This document shows positions 33,110-42,095 of a stretch of DNA of 64,000 nt, piece by piece (position 1 is the stretch's first letter; every line of letters begins with the position of its first letter). This DNA is from JAFGVL01 sp963663245 (GTDB taxonomy: Bacteria; Bacteroidota; Bacteroidia; Bacteroidales; Paludibacteraceae): positions 930,001 to 994,000 of the forward strand of contig OY760143.1 in NCBI GenBank assembly GCA_963663245.1, in the 5' to 3' direction. A model generated the notes under the pieces. It saw only the letters and a list, made by a program, of their open reading frames with translations, had not been told where the DNA came from and made no database searches. The position numbers and the translations under genes were made by a program.

Positions 33110-33919
33110 ATGATGGATAAATTGAGGTTCGTTAGTTTAGCCAGTGGAAGTAGTGGAAATTGTTATTTCTTTGGAACAGAGGAGTTCGGTGTTTTAATAG
33201 ATGCAGGTATTGGCTCACGTACAATTAAGAAAAGGCTTAAGGATATAGGGATTCCGTTGGAAATTATTCAAGCAGTTTTTGTAACACACGACCATATTGA
33301 TCATATAAAAGCAGTGGGCTCACTTGGAGAAAAGTTTTTTATTCCAATTTATGCAACTACTGAAGTTCATAAGGGAATTCAACAATCTTATGGTGTTACT
33401 CAAAAACTATTCTCTAGTAAAAAGTTTCTAGAAAAAGGTGAGATAGTAACAATTCGTGATTTTGAGATTGAAGCTTTTGCAGTATCGCATGATGCTACTG
33501 ATAGTGTTGGGTATACCTTACATTATAATGGAAAAAGATTTACCGTTGCAACAGATCTAGGCTATATTTGTGCCAATGCTGCAACTCATATTAGATTGGC
33601 TAATTATTTAGTAATTGAGGCTAATTATGATGAAGATATGTTAGATGAAGGATATTACCCTATGCATTTAAAAGATAGAATTAGAGGCAAATATGGACAT
33701 TTAGATAATGTTGAAACAGCTCGTTTTTTAGCTAATAACTATCATGAAGGTTTAGAATCTATTTATTTATGCCATTTAAGTAGAGATAATAATTCTCCCG
33801 AGAAAGCATTTCAAGTAGTGCAAAATGAATTGTTGAAAGAAGGAATTGAACTTGGCGAGAATTTGAGATTAGAAGTATTAGATAGAACAAAGCCAACAGA
33901 ATTGTTTACATATGAATAA
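33110..33919 (+). CDS. MBL-fold hydrolase (WalJ/YycJ-like)
   Basis: This 269-residue cytosolic metallo-beta-lactamase-fold protein has the opening FVSLASGSSGNCYFFGT of the YycJ/WalJ group, the metal site THDHIDHI (about 60-67), and later His/Asp ligands in VSHDATDSVGYTL, VATDLGY and LCHLSRDNNSPEKA. WalJ homologues act as exonucleases in DNA repair or in coupling division to replication. It begins one base after the gldB-like stop codon, so the two are coupled. A second in-frame ATG follows at 33113. Confidence 0.9.
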   Translation: MMDKLRFVSLASGSSGNCYFFGTEEFGVLIDAGIGSRTIKKRLKDIGIPLEIIQAVFVTHDHIDHIKAVGSLGEKFFIPIYATTEVHKGIQQSYGVTQKLFSSKKFLEKGEIVTIRDFEIEAFAVSHDATDSVGYTLHYNGKRFTVATDLGYICANAATHIRLANYLVIEANYDEDMLDEGYYPMHLKDRIRGKYGHLDNVETARFLANNYHEGLESIYLCHLSRDNNSPEKAFQVVQNELLKEGIELGENLRLEVLDRTKPTELFTYE

Positions 33920-33945
33920 TTTTGTTTAATACACTACGATAAATT

Positions 33946-35850
33946 ATGAGAACTACAATAATAGATTTATTGAATAATAGCGTTGAGAAGTATGCATCGA
34001 ATACCTTTTTATGGGAAAAGAAGATCGATAAATTTGAACCAACTACCTATAAAGAAACAAAAGAGCAGGTGCATCAATTTGCGGCAGGTTTGATTTCTTT
34101 AGGAGTCTCAGCTGGGAATAAAATTGCATTATTATCTGAGGGAAGAAATGACTGGATAATTGGGGAGCTTGCTATTTTACATGCTGCTGCTATTAATGTT
34201 CCATTATCTATTAAGTTAGAAGAAAGTAATGATCTTATTTTTCGTTTACAACATTCTGAGGCTGAATATATTTTAGTTTCAGGGACACAATTAAATAAAA
34301 TTCGTTCAATAATTAGAGATTTGCCTTTAATCAAAAAGGTAATCGTTTTTGATGAGCAACCTGATTTTCAATTGAATGAAGTTGGCTTAAATGAGTTACT
34401 TAAAAATGGATGTGACATATTAACTGAAAATGCTAAAATAGTTGATGAAAGATCAAAAACTATTCAACCAGATGATTTAGCAAATATAAGCTATACTTCA
34501 GGAACTACAGCTGACCCTAAAGGTATTATGTTAACACATAGGAATTATACAGCAAATGTAGAACAAGCACTAACGTTAATGGATATTCCTGAGTATTATC
34601 GAACGCTAATTATACTTCCACTCGATCATTGTTTTGGACATGTCGCTGGTTTTTATAGTTTTTTGTATTCTGGAGCAAGCGTTGGTACGGTGCAAGTTGG
34701 AAAAACAGGACAAGAGACTTTAAAAAATATTCCTCTAAATATTAAGGAACTTCAACCAAGTTTATTGTTAAGTGTACCAGCCTTAGCAAAAAACTTTAAA
34801 AAGAATATCGAAAGTGGTATTCGTGCAAAAGGAAATGTTATCAATAGTTTATTTCAATTTGCTCTAAAAATATCATATTCATATAATAAAGAAGGTTATA
34901 ATAAAGCTCGTGGGTTTCAGTTTTTAAAGAAACCATTATTAAATATATTTGATAAAGTTTTGTTTTCAAAAATTCGCGAGAATTTTGGAGGTAAACTAGA
35001 ATTTTTTATTGGTGGAGGCGCATTGTTAGATATAGACCTACAACGCTTTTTTTATGCAATAGGTATTCCAATGTTTCAAGGATATGGTCTTTCTGAAGCG
35101 ACTCCAATTATTTCGTCGAATGGAGCAAAACATCATAAATTAGGTTCTTCAGGTTATTTAGTAGATTTTATGGACTTGAAAATCTGTGATGTAGATGGTA
35201 AATCTCTACCTAATTTTGAGAAAGGAGAAATAGTAATTAAAGGCGAAAATGTAATGGCTGGTTATTACAAAAATCCTGATTCCACTACTGAAACAATTAA
35301 AGATGGTTGGTTATATACAGGTGATATGGGATATATGGATGACGATGGCTATTTGTATGTTACGGGTCGCTTCAAAAGTTTATTGATTTCAGGAGATGGT
35401 GAGAAATATAGCCCAGAAGGTATAGAAGAAGCTTTAGTGGAAAATTCTGATTTTATAGAACAAGTTCTTTTACATAACATGCAAGATCCATATACATCTG
35501 CTTTAATTGTGCCAAATAAAGAAGCTCTAAAACGTTTTGTGAAAAAGAGTAATGCGACTATGAATTGGGAGAGTGATGAGGCTAAGCAATCTGCATTAGA
35601 AAAAATGCAAAGCGAATTAAATGAATACCGTAATGGAGGAAAATATGCTGATTTATTTCCAGAAAGATGGTTTCCTTCATCAGTTGCAGTTATTGCTGAG
35701 CCATTTTCTGAACAAAATGGTTTAGTCAATAGTACTATGAAAATTATCCGAGGAAAAGTTGAAGAAGTTTATCAAGAACGAATAAAAGAATTATATACTC
35801 CTGCTGGAAAATTAATAGTAAATGAAGAAAATATTAAAGCTTTAAAATAG
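33946..35850 (+). CDS. Long-chain fatty acid-CoA ligase (AMP-forming)
   Basis: This 634-residue adenylate-forming enzyme activates fatty acids to acyl-CoA via acyl-AMP. Core motifs are SYTSGTTADPKGIMLTHRN (A3, about 183-201), the FFIGGGALLD and FQGYGLSEATPI (A5) segments, WLYTGDMGYMDDDGYLYVTGR (A7/A8) and the C-terminal lysine domain. The length and the FAAL-free spacing fit the long-chain (FadD/ACSL-like) group of Bacteroidota. It follows the WalJ-like gene by 26 bp and precedes the MFS gene by 11 bp, so it sits inside the operon. Confidence 0.93.
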   Translation: MRTTIIDLLNNSVEKYASNTFLWEKKIDKFEPTTYKETKEQVHQFAAGLISLGVSAGNKIALLSEGRNDWIIGELAILHAAAINVPLSIKLEESNDLIFRLQHSEAEYILVSGTQLNKIRSIIRDLPLIKKVIVFDEQPDFQLNEVGLNELLKNGCDILTENAKIVDERSKTIQPDDLANISYTSGTTADPKGIMLTHRNYTANVEQALTLMDIPEYYRTLIILPLDHCFGHVAGFYSFLYSGASVGTVQVGKTGQETLKNIPLNIKELQPSLLLSVPALAKNFKKNIESGIRAKGNVINSLFQFALKISYSYNKEGYNKARGFQFLKKPLLNIFDKVLFSKIRENFGGKLEFFIGGGALLDIDLQRFFYAIGIPMFQGYGLSEATPIISSNGAKHHKLGSSGYLVDFMDLKICDVDGKSLPNFEKGEIVIKGENVMAGYYKNPDSTTETIKDGWLYTGDMGYMDDDGYLYVTGRFKSLLISGDGEKYSPEGIEEALVENSDFIEQVLLHNMQDPYTSALIVPNKEALKRFVKKSNATMNWESDEAKQSALEKMQSELNEYRNGGKYADLFPERWFPSSVAVIAEPFSEQNGLVNSTMKIIRGKVEEVYQERIKELYTPAGKLIVNEENIKALK

Positions 35851-35861
35851 CTTAGTCGTTT

Positions 35862-37244
35862 ATGAAAGCCAATTCTACAGTTGAAGTAAATAAAAATTTG
35901 TTGCTGATAGTGACTATCCTATCCAATTTTTTCAATCCTCTTCTTGGTGCTGCAGTTAATGTTGCTTTACCTAAGATTGGTCTTGATTTTCAAATTGGTG
36001 CTGTACAATTAAGTTGGATTACAATGGCTTACTTATTGGCTTCAGCAGTTTTTTTAGTCCCCTTAGGGAAATTTGCCGATTTATGGGGTAGAAAGAAAGT
36101 TTATTTATATGGCAACTTAATTTTAGGGATTGCATCATTAATGTGTGGCTTTTCATTATCAGCTGATTTTCTGATTGCAGCTCGTTTACTTCAAGGTGTT
36201 GGTGGAGCAATGATGTTTAGTACCGCTATGGCAATTGTTATTTCTGCTTTTCCAGTAGAAGAGAGAGGAAAAGTAATAGGACTGAACGTGTCAGCTGTAT
36301 ATTTAGGTTTATCTGCAGCTCCAATTATTGGAGGGCTTTTAACAGAGTCATTAGGTTGGCGAAGTTTATTTCTTATTAGTGGAGTAGTCTCTTTATTAAT
36401 AGCAGTATTAGTATTTTGGAAAATAAAGGCAGAGTGGGTTGAAAATGAAAATGAAAAATTTGATTGGTTAGGGACTGTTATTTATATGCCGTCGATGACT
36501 GCATTAATGTATGGGTTTTCTAAGTTGCCTACTATTCCTGCTATCTTATATACAAGCTTTGGCTTAATTGGTCTTATTTTATTTGTGTTTGTTGAAAGGA
36601 AATCAAAGTCTCCATTGTTGAATATGAAATTATTTTTTGAAAACAAAATATTTGCAGGTTCTAATCTCTCTGCTTTGATTAACTATGCTGCAACTTTTGC
36701 AGTTGGATTTATGCTAAGCTTGTATTTGCAGTATGCTAAAGATTACTCTCCTAGTCAGGCAGGTGCATTGTTAATAACTCAACCAGTTTTAATGGCTATA
36801 GTAGCTATGTTTTCTGGAAGGATGTCTGATAAAATTAATCCTCGTTATTTAGCGTCAATTGGGATGGGAGTTAGTGCTTTAGGGTTGTTGATGTTAGTGT
36901 TTATTTCTCCGGATACATCTCAGATTTATATTATTCTTTCGCTTATAGTGTTGGGTTTTGGAATAGGGATGTTTTCTTCTCCAAACACTAATCTTGTAAT
37001 GAGTTCAGTAGAGCGTAAATATTATGGAATAGCATCAGCAACAATAGGAACAATGCGAACTACAGGGATGATGTTTAGTATGGCTATAGCTTCTTTATCT
37101 GTATACCTTTATGTAGGAAATGAACAAATTGATCAATCAAATATTCTATTTTTTATTCAAAGTGCTCAGTTAGTTTTCCTTATCTTCTCTTTTCTTTGTG
37201 TTGTTGGTGTTTTTTTATCTTTAATGAGGAGAAAAATAGCCTAG
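35862..37244 (+). CDS. MFS transporter, DHA2-type drug exporter
   Basis: This 460-residue inner-membrane protein has about 14 hydrophobic helices and major facilitator motifs: GKFADLWGRKKVYLYG (motif A, about 68-83), ARLLQGVGGAMMFSTAMAI (motif B) and PIIGGLLTESLGWRSLF (motif C of drug:proton antiporters). This matches the EmrB/QacA branch (DHA2). The export substrate is unknown. It starts 11 bp after the acyl-CoA ligase gene. Its end is followed by two promoter boxes for the next gene. Confidence 0.92.
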   Translation: MKANSTVEVNKNLLLIVTILSNFFNPLLGAAVNVALPKIGLDFQIGAVQLSWITMAYLLASAVFLVPLGKFADLWGRKKVYLYGNLILGIASLMCGFSLSADFLIAARLLQGVGGAMMFSTAMAIVISAFPVEERGKVIGLNVSAVYLGLSAAPIIGGLLTESLGWRSLFLISGVVSLLIAVLVFWKIKAEWVENENEKFDWLGTVIYMPSMTALMYGFSKLPTIPAILYTSFGLIGLILFVFVERKSKSPLLNMKLFFENKIFAGSNLSALINYAATFAVGFMLSLYLQYAKDYSPSQAGALLITQPVLMAIVAMFSGRMSDKINPRYLASIGMGVSALGLLMLVFISPDTSQIYIILSLIVLGFGIGMFSSPNTNLVMSSVERKYYGIASATIGTMRTTGMMFSMAIASLSVYLYVGNEQIDQSNILFFIQSAQLVFLIFSFLCVVGVFLSLMRRKIA

Positions 37245-37265
37245 AAATAAATAAAGTGGAAGAAT

Positions 37266-37296
37266 TTTGTCCGTTATAGGGAAAATTTTATCTTTG
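37266..37296 (+). promoter_or_regulatory. Consensus promoter P1 of the outer-membrane protein gene
   Basis: TTTG (37266-37269), a 19-bp spacer and TATCTTTG (37289-37296) are exact matches to both Bacteroidota elements. Confidence 0.75.
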
Positions 37297-37322
37297 TTAT
37301 GTTAATAAATATAAAATCTGAT

Positions 37323-37353
37323 ATTGTATTATAAATAAATCATATTACCTTTG
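37323..37353 (+). promoter_or_regulatory. Second promoter P2 of the outer-membrane protein gene
   Basis: ATTG, 19 bp, then TACCTTTG (37346-37353). It is 57 bp after P1, with 25 bp from the -7 box to the start codon. Confidence 0.65.
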
Positions 37354-37378
37354 TCAGATAATTTTTTGATGATTTGAA

Positions 37379-38248
37379 ATGAAGAAATTACTATTATCCT
37401 TATTCTTATGCTTTTCTATGTCAGCTTTGTTTGCACAAAGTTTACATAAGTTTAAAACTTATGATGGCAAGGATTATTTAGTTTTCGCTATAGGTCCTAA
37501 TTATATGTTTGGAGATGCAGGTGGTTCAGAAACAGACCTTCGTCTTTGGGCTAATGATTGGGATGTTTTGTATACACGACCTTCTGTTACATGGGGATAC
37601 AAGCATGAATACAATGAAATTTTCGCTAATAAAATTCTTTTCATGTATTCTTTGTTTAGTGGGAATGATGATGCTTCAAGAAATGACAGACAGTTTCAAT
37701 ACTATGCAAATGGAATTGAAGCTTCTCTACAGTTTGATATCTATTTTTTGAAAGCTAGATATGGCCGTCAAAATTTTGATTTGTACTTGTATTTTGGTGT
37801 AGGTGGTCTCTTTTATAATACAAACATGAGATTTGTAAATTTCGAAACTGGAGAGCTTTATTATGATAGTTTTGGAGACCCTATTCCTGGAAGGTATGTT
37901 GGTACTGATCGTGCAGATACTTTACCAGAAGAATTAGAGTTTAATGAAAAGTCTGGTTATTTTGAGTATTCTGGTAAATGTGTAATGTTTCCATTTGGAT
38001 TAGGGATTACATTCCCAATTAATCAAGATTGGACTTTTGGTGGTGAGTTTGGTTGGAGATATCCAGTTGGAGGTGATGCTGATTTTATTGATGGTTTTTA
38101 TACAAACTGGTCGAAGATGAATGATGCCTACTGTAATCTAAACTTAATGGTGACTTATAAGGTTGCTGGTGGTGACAATTGTTATAGCAAGTATGGTAGA
38201 AAACAGGTGGGTTGGAGAAAAAATATAAATAGGAGAAGAAGAAGATAA
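37379..38248 (+). CDS. Outer-membrane beta-barrel protein, unknown family
   Basis: This 289-residue protein has a clean signal peptide (MKKLLLSLFLCFSMSALFAQ). Repeated amphipathic strands rich in aromatic residues and glycine follow (LVFAIGPNYMFGDAGGSE, FDLYLYFGVGGLFYN, FPFGLGITFPINQDWTFGGEFGWRY), typical of small outer-membrane barrels related to the PorT/OmpW type. The end is unusual: after the last strand comes KYGRKQVGWRKNINRRRRR, a strongly basic tail. Two promoters and a strong terminator flank it, so it is expressed alone. The function is unknown. Confidence 0.82.
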   Translation: MKKLLLSLFLCFSMSALFAQSLHKFKTYDGKDYLVFAIGPNYMFGDAGGSETDLRLWANDWDVLYTRPSVTWGYKHEYNEIFANKILFMYSLFSGNDDASRNDRQFQYYANGIEASLQFDIYFLKARYGRQNFDLYLYFGVGGLFYNTNMRFVNFETGELYYDSFGDPIPGRYVGTDRADTLPEELEFNEKSGYFEYSGKCVMFPFGLGITFPINQDWTFGGEFGWRYPVGGDADFIDGFYTNWSKMNDAYCNLNLMVTYKVAGGDNCYSKYGRKQVGWRKNINRRRRR

Positions 38249-38261
38249 ATCAATTATTTCA

Positions 38262-38309
38262 TTATACTAAAAAAGGTCAAACAAATTTGTTTGACCTTTT
38301 TTAGTATAA
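38262..38309 (+). terminator. Long perfect inverted repeat, bidirectional terminator
   Basis: The 24-bp arms (38262-38285 and 38286-38309) are exact reverse complements with no spacer; the core is AAAAAAGGTCAAACAAA. It lies between two convergent genes and ends both. Confidence 0.88.
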
Positions 38310-38324
38310 ATATTCTAAGAATAA

Positions 38325-39491
38325 TTAATAAATGAATTCTCCAAATTCACTTTTAATGACTAATTCTTTTTTGTTGGATTTTTCACATCTTCCAATAATT
38401 TGAGCCTCTATATTAAATGACTTTGATATTGCAATCACTTGTTCTGCATATTCTTCTGGTAAATAAACTTCTAAACGGTGTCCCATATTAAATACTTTAT
38501 ACATTTCTTTCCAATCTGTATTTGATTCTTTTTGAATAATCTCAAATAGGGGTGGAACGGGAAAAAGCTTATCTTTTACAATTTTAAGCTTGTCTACAAA
38601 ATGTAAAATTTTAGTTTGAGCCCCACCAGAGCAATGCACCATTCCATGTATATGAGGTCTAAGAGCATTAAGCATTCTTTTAACTACAGGAGCATAGGTG
38701 CGCGTTGGAGATAAAACTAGCTTTCCTGCATCTATTCCTAAGCTTTCAATCTTGTCAATCAGTCTATAGCTTCCAGAATATACTAAGCTAGCAGGAACTG
38801 CTTCGTCATAACTTTCAGGATATTTTTTTGATAGGTAGTTTGCAAATACATCATGCCTAGCAGAAGTTAAGCCATTGCTTCCCATTCCTCCATTGTATTC
38901 TTTTTCATATGTAGCTTGGCCACTAGATGATAAACCAACAATTACATCTCCTGCAGTAATATTAGCATTGTTAATTACTTCATTTCGTTTCATTCTGCAA
39001 GTAACAGTGCTGTCTACAATTATAGTACGAACTAAATCTCCAACATCAGCTGTTTCTCCACCTGTTGAATGGATTTCTATACCCATTGTTTTTAGTTCCT
39101 CTAATAAGTCATTTGTTCCATTTATAATAGCCGATAATACTTCCCCAGGAATTAGATTTTTATTACGCCCAATAGTAGAAGAAAGTAAAATATTTTCAGT
39201 TGCCCCAACACAAAGTAAATCATCAATATTCATTATAAGAGCATCTTGAGCAATGCCCTTCCAAACAGATATATCTCCCGTTTCTTTCCAATACATGTAT
39301 GCTAAACTAGACTTTGTGCCAGCACCATCGGCATGCATTATGTTGCAGTAGTTTTTATCACCCGCTAAGTAGTCTGGGACAATTTTACAAAAAGCTTTAG
39401 GAAAAATTCCTTTATCTATTTTTTTGATGGCATTGTGCACATCTTCTTTGCCGGCAGAAACGCCTCTTTGGTTATATCTTTGGTCGCTCAT
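38325..39491 (-). CDS. purM: Phosphoribosylformylglycinamidine cyclo-ligase (AIR synthetase)
   Basis: The 388-residue product (start at MSDQRYNQRGVSAGKED; upstream in-frame ATGs at 39494 and 39533 are less likely) makes aminoimidazole ribotide from FGAM and ATP in purine synthesis. It has the PurM fold: YNQRGVSAGKEDV, the MHADGAGTKS nucleotide loop, ALIMNIDDLLCVGA (family DD motif), STGGETADVGDLVRTI and the C-terminal FNMGHRLEVYLP. The Bacteroidota form is longer than E. coli PurM (345). A promoter sits just upstream and the long hairpin lies downstream. Confidence 0.93.
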   Translation of the reverse strand: MSDQRYNQRGVSAGKEDVHNAIKKIDKGIFPKAFCKIVPDYLAGDKNYCNIMHADGAGTKSSLAYMYWKETGDISVWKGIAQDALIMNIDDLLCVGATENILLSSTIGRNKNLIPGEVLSAIINGTNDLLEELKTMGIEIHSTGGETADVGDLVRTIIVDSTVTCRMKRNEVINNANITAGDVIVGLSSSGQATYEKEYNGGMGSNGLTSARHDVFANYLSKKYPESYDEAVPASLVYSGSYRLIDKIESLGIDAGKLVLSPTRTYAPVVKRMLNALRPHIHGMVHCSGGAQTKILHFVDKLKIVKDKLFPVPPLFEIIQKESNTDWKEMYKVFNMGHRLEVYLPEEYAEQVIAISKSFNIEAQIIGRCEKSNKKELVIKSEFGEFIY

Positions 39492-39509
39492 CATTATTGT
39501 TTTGTCTAG

Positions 39510-39541
39510 CAAAAGTACGAGAATTTGGGTCACATTCCAAA
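39510..39541 (-). promoter_or_regulatory. purM promoter
   Basis: On the minus strand TTTG (39541-39538), a 20-bp spacer and TACTTTTG (39517-39510) lie 18 bp before the start codon. This short leader supports the start at 39491. Confidence 0.65.
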
Positions 39542-39558
39542 TTGCAGATTTGAATCTT

Positions 39559-40650
39559 TTACTCGAATTTTACTTCTCCATTTTCTATTCTAAATATCTT
39601 TGTGTCTTGATGCATATCTTTAATGATTTCATCAAGGTGCTCTCTATTAGTATCAGTGATGAATATTTGTCCAAAGTGCTTCTCTGAGACTAATTTTATT
39701 ATTTGTTTAACTCTTTCAGTATCAAGTTTGTCAAAAATATCATCCATTAGTAAAATTGGATTTGCACCAACAATACTTTTAAGGAAATCAAATTTAGCTA
39801 GTTTTAGAGCTATCAAATATGTTTTATTTTGGCCTTGAGACCCTATTTTTTTAATTGGGTAATCTCCGAGCTTCATTTCTAAATCATCCTTATGAATTCC
39901 TTTAGTTGTATATCCTAGAATACTATCACGTTTGCGTGAACTAATTAATTCTTCTTTTAAACTAGAATTGTGTAATTGAGAGTGGTAATTAAAACTAACG
40001 CTCTCTTTTTTTTCAGAAATAACTTGGTAGTATTGTTGAAAGATAGGAAGAAATTTTGCTGTAAACTCTTTACGAATTAAGTGTATTTTTTCACCGAATA
40101 ACACCATTTGTTCTTCCCAGATTTCAAATATAGATGTGTCTTCTATATTATTTTTCAATAGAGAATTACGTTGTTGTAGACTGTTGTTGTATTTGATGAG
40201 ATCTTGTAAATATATTTGATTGTACTGAGAAATAATACTATCCATAAATTTACGACGCTCATCACTTCCTTCGGCTATTAATTCTGAGTCACTTGGTGAT
40301 ATTAAAACTAAAGGGAGTAACCCTATATGTTCTGATAAACGTTGATATTCTTTTTTGTTGCGTTTAAAATGTTTCTTTTTTTTTCGTTTTAGACCACAGT
40401 AGATATGCTCATTTTTATTTTTAATTACATAATTTCCTTGAATCACAAAAAAATTTTCGTTGTGAGTGATATTTTGATTATCAATATTATTGCTATGGCT
40501 TTTGCAATACGAGAGGTAGTATATAGCATCTAAAATATTCGTCTTTCCTGCACCATTAAACCCTATTAAACAATTGATTTTAGGTGAGAAATTGATTTCT
40601 GCCTGTAAAATGTTTTTGTAGTTAATTAACGATATTTGTTTAAGATACAT
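39559..40650 (-). CDS. recF: DNA replication and repair protein RecF
   Basis: The 363-residue product (start at MYLKQISLINYKNI, the family N-terminus; the frame extends to 40695) is an SMC-like ATPase that helps load RecA at gaps. It has Walker A GFNGAGKT (residues 30-37), the signature-type segment KIGSQGQNKTYLIALKLA, and Walker B PILLMDDIFDKLD. It is not beside dnaA or dnaN, so it does not mark the replication origin here. Instead it diverges from the TPR gene, which precedes ribH. It has its own -7 box at 40664-40671. Confidence 0.94.
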   Translation of the reverse strand: MYLKQISLINYKNILQAEINFSPKINCLIGFNGAGKTNILDAIYYLSYCKSHSNNIDNQNITHNENFFVIQGNYVIKNKNEHIYCGLKRKKKKHFKRNKKEYQRLSEHIGLLPLVLISPSDSELIAEGSDERRKFMDSIISQYNQIYLQDLIKYNNSLQQRNSLLKNNIEDTSIFEIWEEQMVLFGEKIHLIRKEFTAKFLPIFQQYYQVISEKKESVSFNYHSQLHNSSLKEELISSRKRDSILGYTTKGIHKDDLEMKLGDYPIKKIGSQGQNKTYLIALKLAKFDFLKSIVGANPILLMDDIFDKLDTERVKQIIKLVSEKHFGQIFITDTNREHLDEIIKDMHQDTKIFRIENGEVKFE

Positions 40651-40663
40651 GCTTGCTTTTTTA

Positions 40664-40671
40664 CAAAGATA
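40664..40671 (-). promoter_or_regulatory. Probable recF promoter -7 box
   Basis: CAAAGATA reads TATCTTTG on the minus strand, 13 bp before the recF ATG. The very short leader supports the start at 40650. Confidence 0.55.
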
Positions 40672-40768
40672 GAAGAAAATATTCCAATGTACCAATATGC
40701 TAATGTTGGTTTACATAAAATCTTATTAAAAATAACATCGAATATTTCTTTTATATATAAGAATAAGC

Positions 40769-40776
40769 TATTTTTG
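40769..40776 (+). promoter_or_regulatory. Probable promoter -7 box of the TPR gene
   Basis: TATTTTTG lies 35 bp before the start codon at 40812 and fits TAnnTTTG. The -33 element is weak. Confidence 0.5.
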
Positions 40777-40811
40777 CCTTCCATTAATATTAAAAGAACT
40801 AAGTAAAAACT

Positions 40812-41501
40812 ATGTCAAAAGATAAGAAAGATACCGCAGGTGTTGGTGAAGATATTGAAGTAGCAATAAGCAAAACTGAAGCATTTATTGAAAAAAACCA
40901 GAAGCAGTTAATTTATGCTGTATTAGTTGTTATTGTAATTGTCTCAGGTTTTATCTTGTTTAATAAATATTATAAAGCACCAAAAGAAACTGAAGCAGTA
41001 AGTCAAATGGCAAAGTCGCAGCAGTATTTTGCTCTTGATTCCTTTAAATTAGCTCTAAATGGTGATGGTGTTGACTCTAGAGGATTTAAGAGGATAATTG
41101 AAGATTATGGTATTACTAAGTCAGCAAATTTAGCCAATGCATATGCAGGTATTTGTTGTTATAAAATGGGAGAATACCAGAAAGCAGTTAATTACTTACA
41201 AGATTTTGATGGAAATGAAGAGATTAATATAAGTACAACAGTACTTGGCTTAACAGGAGATGCTTATGTTGAATTAAATAATCTTGATTTAGCTCTTGAT
41301 TATTTTGCTAAAGCTTATGAGACAGATAATTCAATGTTAAGTCCAATATATTTAAAGAAAGCAGGTCTTATTTATGAAAGTAAAGGAGAATGTGATAAAG
41401 CTATTGAATTATACACTCAAATTAAAGACGTGTATTTTGAAAGCAGTACTGCTCGAGATATTCAGAAATATATTGAAAGAGCATCGATGGCTAAGAAATA
41501 A
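40812..41501 (+). CDS. Membrane-anchored tetratricopeptide repeat protein
   Basis: This 229-residue protein has a charged cytoplasmic start (MSKDKKDTAG), one membrane helix (about 34-54, LIYAVLVVIVIVSGFILF) and TPR-like helix pairs beyond it (about 95-220, e.g. NAYAGICCYKMGEYQKAVNYLQDF and DLALDYFAKAYE). This arrangement resembles YfgM-type proteins that sit by the secretion machinery in the periplasm. Between recF and ribH is a usual place for it in Bacteroidales as I recall. The exact role is unknown. Confidence 0.85.
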   Translation: MSKDKKDTAGVGEDIEVAISKTEAFIEKNQKQLIYAVLVVIVIVSGFILFNKYYKAPKETEAVSQMAKSQQYFALDSFKLALNGDGVDSRGFKRIIEDYGITKSANLANAYAGICCYKMGEYQKAVNYLQDFDGNEEINISTTVLGLTGDAYVELNNLDLALDYFAKAYETDNSMLSPIYLKKAGLIYESKGECDKAIELYTQIKDVYFESSTARDIQKYIERASMAKK

Positions 41502-41506
41502 TATTG

Positions 41507-41538
41507 AAAACCACAACGCTAAGTTGTGGTTTTTTTTG
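41507..41538 (+). terminator. Terminator-like hairpin just before ribH
   Basis: AAAACCACAAC (41507-41517) pairs with GTTGTGGTTTT (41523-41533) around GCTAA, followed by T residues. The T tract ends 24 bp before the ribH start codon. Confidence 0.85.
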
Positions 41539-41561
41539 CAATTAAACATTCTAATAATACG

Positions 41562-42056
41562 ATGGCGACAAAATATCAAAATTTATCAGAGTATGACTTT
41601 ACTAAAGTGCCAGATGCTTCACAAATGAAGTTTGGTATTGTAGTGTCTGAATGGAATGATACAATAACAGCGGCCTTGTTAAAAGGAGCATATAATACTT
41701 TAGTAAAACATGGAGCTAAAGAGGATAACATCATTGTACATTTTGTTCCTGGAGCTTTTGAGTTAACTTATGGTGCTAAACTAATAGCTGATGAGTTAGA
41801 CGTTGATGCCGTAATCGGTTTAGGGTGTATTATTCGTGGTGAAACTCCGCACTTTGATTTTATATCACAAGGAGTAACACAAGGATTCGTAGATTTAAAT
41901 ATGCGATATAATATTCCTTTTGTATTTGGTGTACTAACGAATGACACCATGGAACAATCTCTTGATAGAGCAGGAGGGAAGCATGGGAATAAAGGAGATG
42001 AAGCAGGTGTAACTGCCATTAAGATGGCGCAGCTTACTAATGATATTAAGCAATAG
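41562..42056 (+). CDS. ribH: 6,7-dimethyl-8-ribityllumazine synthase
   Basis: The 164-residue product (start at MATKYQNLSEYDFTKVP; the frame extends to 41526 but would run through the hairpin) joins the products of both RibBA activities to make lumazine, the last intermediate before riboflavin. Motifs are VVSEWNDTITAALLKGA, VPGAFELTYGAK, GCIIRGETPHFDFI and GVLTNDTMEQSLDRAGGKHGNKG-type segments. It should form a 60-mer shell or pentamer. It is separated from ribBA by 17 kb. A strong terminator lies between it and the TPR gene. Confidence 0.95.
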   Translation: MATKYQNLSEYDFTKVPDASQMKFGIVVSEWNDTITAALLKGAYNTLVKHGAKEDNIIVHFVPGAFELTYGAKLIADELDVDAVIGLGCIIRGETPHFDFISQGVTQGFVDLNMRYNIPFVFGVLTNDTMEQSLDRAGGKHGNKGDEAGVTAIKMAQLTNDIKQ

Positions 42057-42095
42057 AGTTTGAATGTAACTAGTGAGCCCTTCTAACTATTTGAT

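Noticed and set aside
39559..40650. recF as a sign of the replication origin
   Set aside because: No dnaA, dnaN or cluster of DnaA boxes is nearby; Bacteroidota recF is often away from the origin.
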